DNA of 64,000 nucleotides from Rutpela maculata (taxonomy: Eukaryota; Arthropoda; Insecta; Coleoptera; Cerambycidae): the NCBI GenBank assembly GCA_936432065.2, contig OW386291.2, positions 20,065,821 to 20,129,820 of the forward strand. The letters run 5' to 3'. This document shows, one piece after another, positions 45,373 through 56,945 of the stretch. Made by a program: the position numbers and the translations under genes. Numbering within the stretch: position 1 is the stretch's first letter; each line of letters opens with the position of its first letter. The notes beneath the pieces were generated by a model. The model did no database searches and was not told where the DNA came from. It saw only the letters and a program-made list of their open reading frames with translations.

Positions 45373-45869
45373 GTTTGTTTTGTTTAATCCTATTTTAAAA
45401 TTAAAACGTTTTGGTTTATTTAATCTTTATTATTATACCCACCACCAGATTACCCTAAAAAAATTAGAGCCCTATAGTGCTACACTGTATTATTATATAT
45501 TTGATTAAAATTGAAGTAACCTAGCCAAAAAAACATTATTCAGCACTTTTTCGGAATACTTAAAAAAATACCCTAAATTTAAAAATTCATTGCTACCTCA
45601 CTACTAACTCGAAATTTCTCAAAGTTGACTTACTTCGTAGGAAATTTTCTGCTCTTTAACTTTCATAAAATGCTTCGTTTTCGAGTTATAAAGAAAAAAG
45701 TGAAAAAAGGACAATTTTACTTGTTTTGGAGGGTTGTTTTGGGGGGACGGGCTCAACGGCTCACCGCTGGGCTTTCAGGGTATATTTAACACTTCAAAAC
45801 AAAGCACCCTACCAAATTTCAGCTTGTCTCTAATTTGTTGAGCATCGACCTGGATCGACCCTGGGCTAT

Positions 45870-46685
45870 AAAGACTCTTTATGGGCATAACACCGGCGAC
45901 TCCGCCATAAACTCGAATTATCCATCCGCGATAGAGAAAGTAAATAAAATTATACTTAGTTTAAAAAAAAAAACTAAAAAAACGTAGAAAAAATCGTTAT
46001 AGACCTGAGAATTTATTAGATCATCTTATTTTTTTTTTAATGTTCGTTATTAAATTCTTCATCAATCTCTCGAGCCAGACTTTCAATTTTTATCCTGGAT
46101 TTTTCAAAAATCTCCAAAACAGTTTGAATGTTCATCAAAAATTTTGAAAAATCAAAAAATCAGGGACAAAAATCGAAAATCTGGCTTGACAGTTCGATAG
46201 ACAATTAAAAAAACAATTTCTGAAATTTACAATTACTTATTTAGTCAAAAAAAGTAATTGTAAGTTTCGAAAGAGAATAAAATACATTTTTTCTAATGAA
46301 GTATTGTCAATTTACACTTTTGATACATAATATTCTCAAGAAAACATCAAGCGATGATTTTCATATCATTATTCTTAAAATTTATTCATAAAGAATAAAA
46401 ATAACTCGCCTGAATATTATTGTTTTGTAAGTACTAATGTGGGATTAGTAATTTATGTTACTATATTTTCTATGTAAACTACATACTTTGTACAAGAACT
46501 GGAAGATGTGAGTGTATTTTTTTTATGTTTTATGTTTTCGTGTAAAAAAAATTAGTGATATGCGTCAAAACTCCATGTATTTTAAATGGCAACTTTCAAC
46601 GTGTCGGTGGCACGTGTTGACATTTATTTTTTAAATCTGCGGCTTTGTGGTGATTTTTCTTTATTTATGTTGATAACGGTAATAT
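45870..46685. other. Intronic DNA with a diverged dispersed repeat
   Basis: The stretch 46010-46090 (AATGTTCG..AAATTCTTCATCAATCTCTCGAG) is similar to 54475-54560. The remainder is unassigned. Confidence 0.45.
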
Positions 46686-46689
46686 GTAG

Positions 46690-47035
46690 TATGCAGTTAA
46701 CCCAACTGTCAAGGAAGAAAAATTATAAAAATTAGTGACAAAAATGTGATGGAAGACGGAAGAAAAATATTTCGCGTGGACTGACGAAGAAGAAAAATAT
46801 ACAGGGTGGTCATCATAAAAAAAAATAATAAAAAAAAAATGTGACGAAGTACGATCATATTTAGCATGTAGTAACACAATTGTCAAGGAAATATGAAAAA
46901 TATACAATGTGGTAACTTTAACAAATAATTTATTAAGAAACTGTGGTGGAAATAATACTTGACTATAGTTAACACAATTATGGAGGAGAAAACCTGACAT
47001 ACTTTTAGTGAAAAATATGCAGCGTGGTCACTTTA
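46690..47035. repeat. Degenerate minisatellite, three units of about 120 bp
   Basis: Each unit contains AACACAATTGTCAAGGA-like sequence followed by GAAAAATATACAGNGTGGTCA. Units start near 46697, 46870 and 46967 and are strongly diverged. The 111-codon minus frame here is a by-product of the repeat. Confidence 0.6.
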
Positions 47036-47039
47036 CAAG

Positions 47040-49585
47040 TGAGTGATCAACCAACACAAAAAGGATTCATAAATAAAGGATACCAAATATAGAGGGAAGT
47101 GGGTAATAGTATTTTATATAACAAGTGACTAAAATGGTATTTTTTTACAAGTGGGGCGTTTATATTATACTACGAGCCGAAGGCGAGTGCTATAAACCAC
47201 ATGATTAAAAAAAACACATTTTAGTCTCGAGTTATATACAAAATTTTTTGTATCGCCATTCGAAATTAGAAAACAATATAATTTTGTAAAAATACGGCAA
47301 ATTGACAAAGTTACCTTGTCATAATGACTAAATTCTATTGCCGTTTCCATAGAAACAAATAATAATAATTTGTTGTCTGTTAACTATTAAGATTAATTTC
47401 ACACTGTGAAATAAAATTTCTTTATTTCACACTTTTTATAATGAAATGAAATAAATGTCATTTTAGGATATGGCGTTACAAAAATACTTTTACAATTTTT
47501 TAATGTCCTTTCATTTATTTTTTGTTTTGACCTATTCGCGAACTAAAATTGAAGTGACTATCTTTTAAAGAAGTCAGTAACATTGCCTATTTGGTAAATC
47601 AACTTGTGGGGTGTGCACTTTTGGCTTCACCAACGATATTTAACCTTTCAGTTCCATGTAATGTGAAAATGAGAATGGCAGATGAAAATTAGAAAACTCT
47701 GATTTAATTAGACGACTTATAATTATTCTTCCGTCGTGGAGAACGTAATAGCGTATTGCAGGGCTTACTTTTTGATATTAAATTAAATTCTTAATATTAC
47801 GATACTGAATTTCATCAGAAACTAGTTCCGATTCAACGCTTTTCAATTTCCTGCAATAGCTCGCAATCGCTCAAATGGAACTTTAAAAATAATAATTTAA
47901 TTTGAACAATCTAATATATCATCAAAGTCAGTTTCGGGCAGAAAGTTCTTAGAAAATCACAAAAAATAGCAATTTATGCAAGTGCATAAAGTGGTACTTT
48001 ATATATGAGTTTCATACAATATTTTTTCTCAGTCCTCAATTTCGATATTTAGAGAAATAAATTTCAAAATTAGCTTAAGGTATTTCTACCGAGAAAGTCG
48101 TTAACGTCGGCAGGATGTAGATAATGGTTTGGTGAAACCACTGGCAAATTTTGAGAACGATCTGGTGTCTACTTTTCCAGTTATGATACATCAAAATTCA
48201 CGTTATTAGTAAGGAAACGATTGGGAAAGGTAATTTCCCATGAATTTATCGCCATAATTTTTATCTCAAACGTCAGATTCTTTTAAATTTTTGACTGTGA
48301 GTTTTAATGATTATTACAAAAGTGTACCCCCAGTTTGGAAACTTCTTGTGTCTGGTTTTTAAGTAAGTCGTGATACAATGTCTGAAAACGATGGGAATTT
48401 CACGCATACATGAAAACTGGCAACACCGCATTAGCTAGTCTCGCCCGATTTTCAAACAGACGAACAGGATTTCAATTTTTTATGCTTCGCTAAATAACGA
48501 TATCTTTAGAATCGTTCGTATCTTGCGCTAGAGACAAAACCAATTTTTCATCGCAGGTTAGATAACGTATGCAAGTTAACAGCCATCGTTTCAAAGTAAG
48601 CGTGCGCTCATACAGTGCTATATCACAAATATCAATACAATATCAGCAATCACTTTTTATTAATATTACTATAATTTATGCTAATACTATTTATGACAAT
48701 AAATACGTAAAAATATAAATAACTATATATAAAATAAATATCACACCCAAAAAAATATAATATGAATCAACACTATTTTATTAGATTTTTTGAGCGATAA
48801 TCGTCAGTACGTTCGTTCATTTGAAACAAGTTCTATTTTCATTATTTTGTTAATATCCCTTAAGATTTTTAATTTTAACTTTCCCACAAAATTGTTGGAG
48901 GTTACTAAAATTGGCCCAAAGTCGGAAATTGAGACAACATCAAATCTTTACGTTTTGAGGTCCCAAAAAATTGTTTTTTGAAAAATATCTATCTCTGTGT
49001 ATGTGTACTAAACGGATTTAGATGAAACTTTGCATGAGGGTTTCTTTAGTGCTCCAGAAGATCTGAAAAGGTATTGGTTGAGATCGGATTACATTTAGTG
49101 CCGCTTTGGCCCAACAAGTTGTTTATTTTATAATTACTTACAATTTCTATTCTAACAAAAACAGTAAATTGTTTCCCGGTTTATGATCTTACCTGGGAGA
49201 TTTCTATTTTTTTTGCTAGGAGTGATACTTTTCGATTTGTTTGACAAAAACCATGTTGAGGCGTCCGTTTTCGCAATCTGCAAAGAAGGCCAAACACGAA
49301 ATCTTTGAACGTTCAGATCTTTTTTAATACATGAGTTGAAGGGTCATACTATTAGTGCGGCGGTCGCCTGGCATTTGCGTTCAAAAACCCAATATCGAGG
49401 TATAATTTATTGGGACCCTTACCATTCAATTGAGCATGTTTTTTTACATAAGAATCATAATGGACGACTGTCTCCGTTGGTCGACACCTATGTCATAGCC
49501 AGAAAACGTGAAAAAATTGGAAAGTTTAATTTTAACATTTAACTTCATACAGCTTCAAAAATATTTGAGACAGAAACCTAAATTT
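47040..49585. other. Unassigned intronic DNA
   Basis: A broken apex motif (ACGAGCCGAAGGCGAG, 47171-47186) of the hairpin MITE group is present. No coding family or intact element recognised. AAGGTATTTCTACCGAGA at 48079 is roughly inverse to 53368-53385. Confidence 0.4.
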
Positions 49586-50344
49586 TTACAGGTTTATAGA
49601 AAAAACATTTCTATTTAATTTTATATATAATGTTTTGCACAGATAAAAAAGTTTACCTTTCAAAATTAACGTTATTTTAGGAATTGCATAAATGTTTAAA
49701 TATTTTATTATCTTTAACCTACCGTAATTCGCTTATAAAAAGAGGTACCTAAATAATTTTTTATTCAAAAACTGACAAATTTTATAGGCTTTATTTTGTC
49801 TCGATTAATATTGGGTCTATTTTTAAAACTAAAGAAGATACGGCCGTTCAAACACAGCGAAGCACGGTACGCGGCAGAGCCACGAGGCTTCCCCCCACAG
49901 TCCGATCGCACTACTCATCATCAAACTAGACGCGTTCGCAGTGAGAATGTCGTCCTAAATATAATAGATTTTTAACTTCAGATTGGGATTGAATGATAAT
50001 TTATTATAAATAAAACAATAAGCTTATTTTACTTTACTTTTGTGATTTTCGTTTAGTACCTACCTATTTATAATAATAAAGGAGGGTTGATTGGCGTTCT
50101 AAAAAAGGAGCTTTATGAATGTTTAAAATGATTTAATTATTTAATAAAGCTTATTCTGGTATATTATCTTCTTCCTGTTCTTCTGAAAAGTTGGTAATAT
50201 TGTTACAATTCATATTACATTTTCATTCGATTGAACAAAGCATTCCCTCATTTTTACAGGCACATTTATTACTGTTGCCAATTCTTTTCATTACAAAAAA
50301 GACTAATATTTTTTCTAATTTCCTGTGGAATTGAGGCCTTGGTA

Positions 50345-51822
50345 TAGTCCAATCAATGAATGCCCAAAAGGGGATTGTAGAGAACATTTAGGAGGGGAGA
50401 ATTTTCTTCTTCAGGGATGTGTTGGAGGTAGTTAGGAGGTAAACATACTAAAAGTCCCCGCCCCTAGCCCCGCCGCTTCAGGGGGGGTGGGGTAGGGGTT
50501 TAAAGGTTCCTTTTTTCGATTCTTCGCTTATAACTCGGAAACGATGCGTCGTATGGAAAAAGGTAATCTATGCAAAATTAAACGTAATTAAATTTTCCAC
50601 AAGAATGTTTATATTCATTTTCCTCATATGTGTTATAGTTTACGAGATACTCGCCAATGAAAATCGATCATTAATAAAAAAAATCAATTATGTACCTTGA
50701 ATATTTCTACCAAAGCGGTTTACCGTGGTCTGCTAATAAATCACAGTCACAAAACAATCTTTATTTTACAACACTCAACGTATTTACTAACGTAATATTT
50801 TGTCGAAATCTATACATTTCCTTAAATATACAGTGTGACTCACTTAAAATGAAGATACCCTTATAACTTTTTTATTTTGTTTCCGATTTGAATCAAATTT
50901 TACTCAAGTATAGAACAAATTAGAATCTACTCATGACCAGAAAAACATTCGACTGCTACAAAGGCAAAGCCGCCTGTGGTGCCAAAATATGCTGAAAAAA
51001 GTAAATGTAAATTGAATGTTAGAAATTCTAAAAAATGCATCCGATCGGCGCCACAAACGTAGATACACCAAAATTTGATTTGGTTATTGATGGGGGATTT
51101 CTCATACATAAGCTCATCTGGCAAAGGGGATCCTCTGTTTCCGCAATTTGTGGTGGCTACGTGAATCAATGTGATTTTTATTCTTTATCATATTTTTGTA
51201 CCGCAGGTGGCTTTGCCTTTATAGCAGGTGAATGATTTTCTGGTTATAAGTAGATCTTAATTTATTCTATAGTTGGGTAAAATTTGATTCAAATCGGAAA
51301 CAAAATGAAAAAGTTATAAGGGTATCTTCATTTTAAGTGAGTCACACTGTATATTTAAGGAAATGTATAGATTTCGACAAATTATTACGTTAGTAAGTAC
51401 GTCGAGTGTTGTAAAATAAAGATTGTTTTGTGACTGTGATTTATTAGCAGACCACGGTAAACCGCTTTGGTAGAAATATTCAAGGTACATAAATGATTTT
51501 TTTCTATTAATCATCGATTTTCGCTGGCGAGTATCTCGTAAACTATAACACATAGGAAGAAAATGAATATAAACATTCTGGTGGGAAATTTAATTACGTT
51601 TAATTTTGCATAGATTACCTTTTTTCCATTCGACGCATCGTTTCCAGGTTATAAGCGAAGAATCGAAAAAAGGAACGTTTCTATCCCCTTCTGTCCCTGA
51701 AACGGCGGGGCTAGGGGCGGGGACTTTTAGTATGTTAACTCCTAACTACCCCCAACACATCCCTGAAGAGGAAAATTCTCCCCTCCTAAATGTTCTCTAC
51801 AACTGTTTCATTGACTGGACTA
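50345..51822. mobile_element. Fold-back element FB2 with 3-bp target duplication
   Basis: The ends are TAGTCCAATCAATGAA and, inverted, TAGTCCAGTCAATGAA. GTA flanks both sides (50342-50344, 51823-51825). Arms of about 485 bp (50345-50830, 51350-51822) are complementary; the un-inserted centre would read CCTTAAATATATATTTAAGG, a perfect palindrome. The inner words AGGAGGTAAACATAC..AAAAGTCCCCG match FB1 at 18980 and 24680, so FB1 and FB2 are one family. Confidence 0.9.
50831..51349. mobile_element. TA-target MITE at the centre of FB2 (519 bp)
   Basis: The ends CAGTGTGACTCACTTAAAATG and inverse are flanked by TA (50829-50830, 51350-51351). The arms share AAAAGTTATAAGGGTATCTTC and the inverse, and AATCAAATTTTAC. 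Partial copies lie at 32455-32619 and from 39579. It sits at the exact centre of the FB2 palindrome. Confidence 0.9.
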
Positions 51823-52545
51823 GTAGCGAATTTGGGGATTAACATATTATCATTTTCGCAGACCTAGCCATAGTTCTTGGGATCTGGCTTTTCCACTATG
51901 CCAACATGACTCATTATTCAGAGGCGTACTTGGTAATAACATCTGAAAGGGTAAATAGGAATATGTACTAGTATGTGCTAGTGCTGCAACACGGATCTTT
52001 TGAAACATTTTGTATAAGACTGTCAACATACACAAAAGTAAAACTTATTTCTCTTCAAAATCGCATAAAACACCACACAGCAAATTATAAAACACGCATA
52101 CACATAAACTAAACGACACAAATCGTAAACAAATACTGTACTGTATGTAGCTCGTCGCGAGTTGAGCGGGCAAGAGGGAGTCTTGCGGCTCTGCTGTCGC
52201 CCCACGTTTCGTCGTGAATAGAGCTCTGTATCTCCTTTATTTTTAAACATAGACCCATTATTAATCGAGACAAATTAAAGCCCATAAAATTTGCCAGTTT
52301 TTGAACAGAATAAAATTTAATTTCCTCTTTTTATAATCGACTTATAGCAGGTTTAATATAACAAAAACATTAAATATTTGCGCAATTCCTAAAATAACAT
52401 TTATTTTTGAAGGTTACTTTTTATATTTTTGCAGCAAATTATACATAAATTTAAAGGCCAATGTTCTGCCTTTTAAACTGAAAGAAAAAAACATTTCCTT
52501 ATCTTCCTTGCTTTCAAAGTTGTATAGAGTTAAACTTTAAAATTC

Positions 52546-52813
52546 ATGAAATCGGATTTGAAGGAAACAACTACTCAGCGGGCAAATACCCCGACCTGCA
52601 TTGAATTACACCTTCAAATCGTGATCAGTAACCAACTATCATTTGTCTGTTCCTAACGAGACATAGACCGGTTTCGAACTTATTATGTTCTCATCAGTAT
52701 GCCATAGGTCATGGAAATGATAGTTGGTTACTGATCACGATTTGAAGGTGTAATTCAATGCAAGTCGGGGTATTTGCCCGCTGAGTAGTTGTTTCCTTCA
52801 AATCCGATTTCAT
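52546..52813. mobile_element. 268-bp palindrome with 98-bp arms
   Basis: Arms beginning ATGAAATCGGATTTGAAGG (52546-52643) and the inverse (52716-52813) are nearly identical. The ~70-bp loop reads GAGACATAGACCGGTTTCGAA and is not palindromic. No target duplication could be fixed. Confidence 0.9.
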
Positions 52814-52819
52814 AAACAG

Positions 52820-54000
52820 TGAGTATAGCCCACTAAGGCTAGAGGTCGCCGCTCTTGGTACTTGCAAAATAGCAAGTCGCTACACGTCAGTGACATTTGT
52901 CCGACGTATAGTAGCATCTGACCATATGAGAGTTTACCTCTCACCGTCACTTTAAAATTCATATTTTCCGTTTTCTTAAGTTTTCGGCCAATAAAATAGG
53001 ACACGACCACCATACACAGTCGTCCAGTTAATTTTGTGTATAAACTGACCTAATAAACAAATCTGTAAAGGTCTCATAAAATTATACCGCAATATTGGGT
53101 TCGCTTTTAAAACGACGACTTTCGAGGACTCGGCCGCCGCTCTATATGCCATTATGGAAAGAGGAAGAATTGCATGTGATGGGACATCGTAAATCACACC
53201 GGCGAAATCGATAATTCGCGTCTACAAGAGCGTACGAAAAGTGACATTTTTTGACATTCTCATGTCATTGTTTACGTGCGAGATGAAAGTTGCGATGTTG
53301 CTACGTTTCGTTGCCATGCGCTATCTCGTTCCCACCGTGTACCACTCTCTCTCTCTCTCGCTCCGATAGAAATACCTTAAACGTCAAAACACAATTTCAT
53401 AATTTGGCGTCTCTAAAGATCGTCAGACAACTTCAATTATTTTAAATGCACTCATGGATCCGGCTATACATCAGAGTGAAATAATGTTACTTTTTCTTCG
53501 TTATACCTCCCACGTAAGTATACTCTAATTCCATTGTTTTGTTGATGGTAAGTAACGCTTTATATACCAAATACTTGTTGCCATTGGCAACGGGTCGTTA
53601 TTTTTCATAGCGTCTCTAGGGAAATAATGCAAATTTGGGAAATTTTTCTTTTTTATATAACAAGTATTAAATTAAATGTTTAAACTTTTTTAGAAGTAAA
53701 TCCAGACAAGCTTTACTTACTATCTTCTACATCCGACATTATTTTCAAAAATGTTTAGAGCTATTATAATATGATTTAATTTATTTTGACAGTAGTTGTC
53801 ATTTGAATAGAAGCCGCGTCCTTTTATTTTATTGGCGGTTTTTGATGTATATTAGAAGCATCACTACCTTTACTATTTGCTTAGCAAATATGAAATTTTA
53901 CTCAAATAATTATAGTTTTCCACTAGTTTTTTTCTAGTTTAATGATTCATGGGTATGACGAATAATATAATATGCACGGCGGGTCGTACAGTGCGATTTT
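52820..54000. other. GC-richer unassigned DNA with a possible promoter/first-exon-like stretch
   Basis: 52850-53400 is less AT-rich than its neighbours and has a CT microsatellite (53345-53362). At 53455 ATGGATCCGGCTATACATC opens a 20-codon frame that meets GTAAGTA at 53514. That is too little to call an exon; solo LTR or old TE debris is as likely. Confidence 0.3.
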
Positions 54001-54120
54001 TTGGTCTTGAATACTTGCAAACCTCGGCCCTACGGGCCTCGGATTGCAAACTGTATACTCGACTAAAAAAAAATGCACTTACGACCCTTACATAAATAAC
54101 TATAACGCTCTTTACTTTTT
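54000..54120. repeat. Hairpin-type MITE, copy related to 35300
   Basis: TACTTGCAAACCTCGGCCC, then TACGGGCCTCGG, TTGCAAACTGTATACTCGAC and CTTACGACCCTTACATAAAT follow the same order as 35310-35410. The apex CTCGGCCCTACGGGCCTCGG is nearly perfect dyad sequence. Confidence 0.7.
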
Positions 54121-54890
54121 TCACTATTACCATAAATATATGTTTTACATGCTAAAAATAATGAAAAAAAGGTACAGTTTTTTAACAACTGTATTAATAT
54201 GATAGCCACTCCTTAGCGGCAGTGCCATCTGCCGGAGTTAGGCTGGAATCAAAGACATGATATCCATTCTGGAACAAACCGAAGTCTACGCGACTAAGCA
54301 CCGTGACATTAAACAAATTTGGTGAGGCGGGTCAGTATGAAGTAAAAAATTTTTGAAAAAAAATTGAACCTTCATCAAAAGAGATTGCTAAAAATTAGGA
54401 AATAAAATTTTACCGTCGCACAGTGGGATGAATCCCTACTGTACCACCCAAATCACTCTACAGGTCGTCAAGTTAAAATTATTAGAAACTTATTTTTTTT
54501 AAATGTTCGCTTTGAAATTCTCTATCAATCTGTCGAGCAGGATTTTTTGTTTTTAGTTATAAGTTTTTAGAATTTTGACCTAAAATTGAATTTTAACAAA
54601 AAAATATCGTTTTTTTTATTAAAATCAGTCTAAAGGTCACAAATATATAAAGACTCGCACAATTTTAGTTTTAAATCTTTAGTTTACAAATACATAATCG
54701 ATCTGCCAAAGTAGGTTTTTCATTTCCTTTGTTTTTTTATTCTTGACAGCTGCCAAAATCGCTGTCAAATTTAAAAATGTACAAGTGTGCCTCGTAAATT
54801 TTAAAATAACTTGAGTTTTCGTAGAAGAAGAGATATAAAGTGTTCTAATACTTTCTAGTTCCGCAATTGATATTATAATAAAGTTTTCAC
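54120..54890. other. Unassigned intronic DNA
   Basis: 54475-54560 is a diverged copy of 46010-46090. Otherwise nothing recognised. Confidence 0.4.
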
Positions 54891-54895
54891 TTTTG

Positions 54896-55620
54896 GCAAC
54901 TGTCAAAGTAATGAAAATGCCATTTAATAACACAAGTCTACAAAAAAAGATCTTGTCATTAGATTCTTATCTAACTGAAGTATTTTGACGCGCTGAAGCC
55001 ATTTTTGGACACAATTTTTTTTTGTTAGGTCAGTTTTCCTATACCACCCAGTTTTATCCCTTAATTTTTTTTGTGCAAAATTGGTTTCAGCGCGTCAAAA
55101 TACTTCAGAAAGTTAGGTCAGAACCTTTGAACAACACCTTTTTTTTTTTGTCTTTTTTTAGGGGATAAAAGGGGTGGTAGAGGGAATCTGAGATGATAGA
55201 AAAAAAAATTGTGTCCAAAATTGGCTTCAGCATCTCAAACAATTTCAGAGAAGTTAGATCAGAAGCTTAGCACAAACAATACATTTTTTTGCTTTCTTTT
55301 GGGGGATAAAAGGGAGGTGGTAGAGGGAAACTGACACTATAGAATTCTTTTTTTGTCCAAAATTGGCTTCAACGCGTCAAAATACTTTAGAAAAGTTTGA
55401 TGAGAACCTTAGGACAAGACCTTTTTTTAGAGGATAAAAGGGGTGGTACACAAAAACTGACGTGATAGAATTTTTTTTTCTTTGTTCAAAATTGGCTTCA
55501 GCGCATCAAAATACTTCAGAAAAATTAGATGAGAAACTTAGGACAAGACCTTTTTTTTTTTTTGTAGATCTGTTATTAAATGGCATTTTCATTAAGTTGA
55601 CAGACCTTTTGACAGTGGGA
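54896..55620. mobile_element. Inverted-repeat-bounded element filled by a minisatellite
   Basis: Inverted ends share AATGAAAATGCCATTTAATAAC and GTCTACAAAAAAA (54896-54960 and 55545-55620). The interior is a tandem array with unit starts CAAAATTGGCTTCAGCGCGTC at about 55077, 55216, 55357 and 55487 (periods 130-141 bp). The unit includes GGGGATAAAAGGGGTGGTAGAG. The first unit (54975-55075) is inverted relative to the others. Confidence 0.8.
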
Positions 55621-55631
55621 TAAAGTAAAAA

Positions 55632-56092
55632 AAAATTTTGAGGCCTTTGGTTCTTTTACACACACTAAATGACAATTTTACTTTTTTCACCTCCTTTAAT
55701 AACGGGGTGGGGGTTGGTAATGGGGGTGACCAATGCCAAAAAATTTTTTGAGACCTTAGCTTCTCTTATATATACTAAATATCAATTTTATGGACTCTTA
55801 CTTGCTTGATTCACCTATTTACCCCAATTTACCCCCCAACCCTGCAACGAAATAAGATCAAAATATAATCTAGTTCCAGATCTCGTTAAAATTCATATGC
55901 GTACCATCAATATCTTAAACGGTTCCAGAGTAATCGTGCCCACAAAAAAGTTACAGACCGATAGACAGAATTCTTTTTTTTGCTCAAACTTAAAATTTCT
56001 ACGTTTCATAACATTCTAAGACTATTTGAACAATAAAAATTTTCAAAATTTTTTTTGTCGATACTATACTTCCACTGGATGTGGAAGTAAAA
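55632..56092 (-). mobile_element. Dispersed A-type repeat, copy C
   Basis: Same orientation as copy A: TGGTTCTTTTACACACACTAAAT, GGGGTGGGGG, AATCTAGTTCCAGATCTCG and the terminal CACTGGATGTGGAAGT. It lacks the long tetranucleotide microsatellite. Confidence 0.8.
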
Positions 56093-56099
56093 TATAGCC

Positions 56100-56820
56100 A
56101 ATTTGACCGAAATTCAATTTACCTATATAAGCAAAACAGCGGAGTCCTTTGGCACAAAGATTTAGTTCAATAAAAGGGGGACGAGAAGGAATAGTTTCTC
56201 CTACTTCTATTAAGATTTATGCATTATTATTATATTTCTTAAAATAACCAAAAAGGGAAATTTTTAATGGTTTTTATTTTTTGGTAAGTTAACAAATTAT
56301 CATAAAGTTTATTTACCGGTCTACTTTTCGAAATTTGATTGCCAGCAATTTGGTATTTTTATTTTTGCGATGCAATTATTAGAATCGAAACTAATAAGGA
56401 AAACATCAGAAAATTTTAATCTTACAACATAAATTGTTTAAATTTTACATGAAGCAATGGACAGAATTAATCCAAAACTTGTCATTACACTTATCACACC
56501 TAAAACAAACTAAGACAATAAAATTCTTGCATCAAGGCAATTCCTTATTCACCTTTTTTGATACTTAGTTTGACTCCACCATTAAACTATTTCTTGTCTT
56601 TAAGCTCTTATGTTTATTTTCTAAGATCCCCGAAAAGACACTTTTACATGTTGTTCGTTTTAAAATTAATCCCTAGTTTTCAGCTGGACAATTTATAACC
56701 CTTTATTTTCCTGACAGTACCGACTGGAAAGTTTATAAATTGGAGCGGTTTAACTTGACGTTGGAAAAAATAAATGGAACTGCCGAGTTGAGCGTTTAAA
56801 CACAGATTGAATTATTAATT
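56100..56820. other. Intronic DNA with a dispersed 150-bp repeat
   Basis: 56640-56760 (AATTAATCCCTAGTTTTCAG, TTTATAAATTGGAGCGG) resembles 61580-61680 in the same orientation. The remainder is unassigned. Confidence 0.45.
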
Positions 56821-56824
56821 GTAG

Positions 56825-56945
56825 GAAGATGCTACGTATATTTATGCTCGACGGATTCCTCATTGTGTACAGCTTTTACGAGGGCCTCCAACTATTCAAA
56901 TACTGCTCTCTAAAGTTGTATCCTTTATGCGACTTCAAACGCCCC
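56825..56945 (+). CDS. Possible exon of unknown gene (tentative)
   Basis: ATTAATTGTAG precedes and GTAAGTGC follows a 121-bp stretch with one fully open frame starting at ATG 56829: MLRIFMLDGFLIVYSFYEGL, then QLFKYCSLKLYPLCDFKRP. Base composition is less AT-rich than the flanks and the reverse strand is full of stops. No domain is recognised and no partner exon was found. It may be a chance match. Confidence 0.2.

Larger units (their letters stand above)
42633..45868 (+). mobile_element. Long-TIR DNA element 2 carrying a CXC-family relic (3.24 kb)
   Basis: Inverted arms of about 320 bp (42633-42950, 45575-45868) share TAGCCCAGGGTCGATC ends, CTCAACAAATTAGAGACAAG, GGGTATATTTA and AACGAAGCATT. 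The flanks fit a TAA duplication (or TA, if the end is GCCC). Between the arms lie the CXC-family relic on plus and an inserted A-type repeat (43371-44356). The architecture is the same as element 1 although the arm sequences differ. Confidence 0.8.
49590..52530. mobile_element. Large diverged inverted repeat enclosing FB2
   Basis: Arms 49590-49960 and 52150-52530 are reverse complements at roughly 70-80% by eye; shared words are ATTTTAGGAATTG, CAAAAACTG..AAATTTTATGGGCTTTA and TTTGTCTCGATTAATA. The outer boundaries are indistinct. The 2.2-kb interior contains FB2 (50345-51822) and two unassigned flanks. An old long-TIR element is the likely reading. Confidence 0.65.

Noticed and set aside
46665..47000. 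111-codon minus-strand frame as a secreted protein
   Set aside because: It overlaps a degenerate minisatellite whose periodicity explains the frame.
48079..53385. AAGGTATTTCTACCGAG and its rough inverse as ends of a 5.3-kb element
   Set aside because: Only about 15 matching bases, with no extension of homology and no flank duplication.
53455..53514. First exon starting MDPAIHQSEI with GTAAGT donor
   Set aside because: Only 20 codons, with no recognised promoter, no partner exon and no family match; left as a remark on that region.
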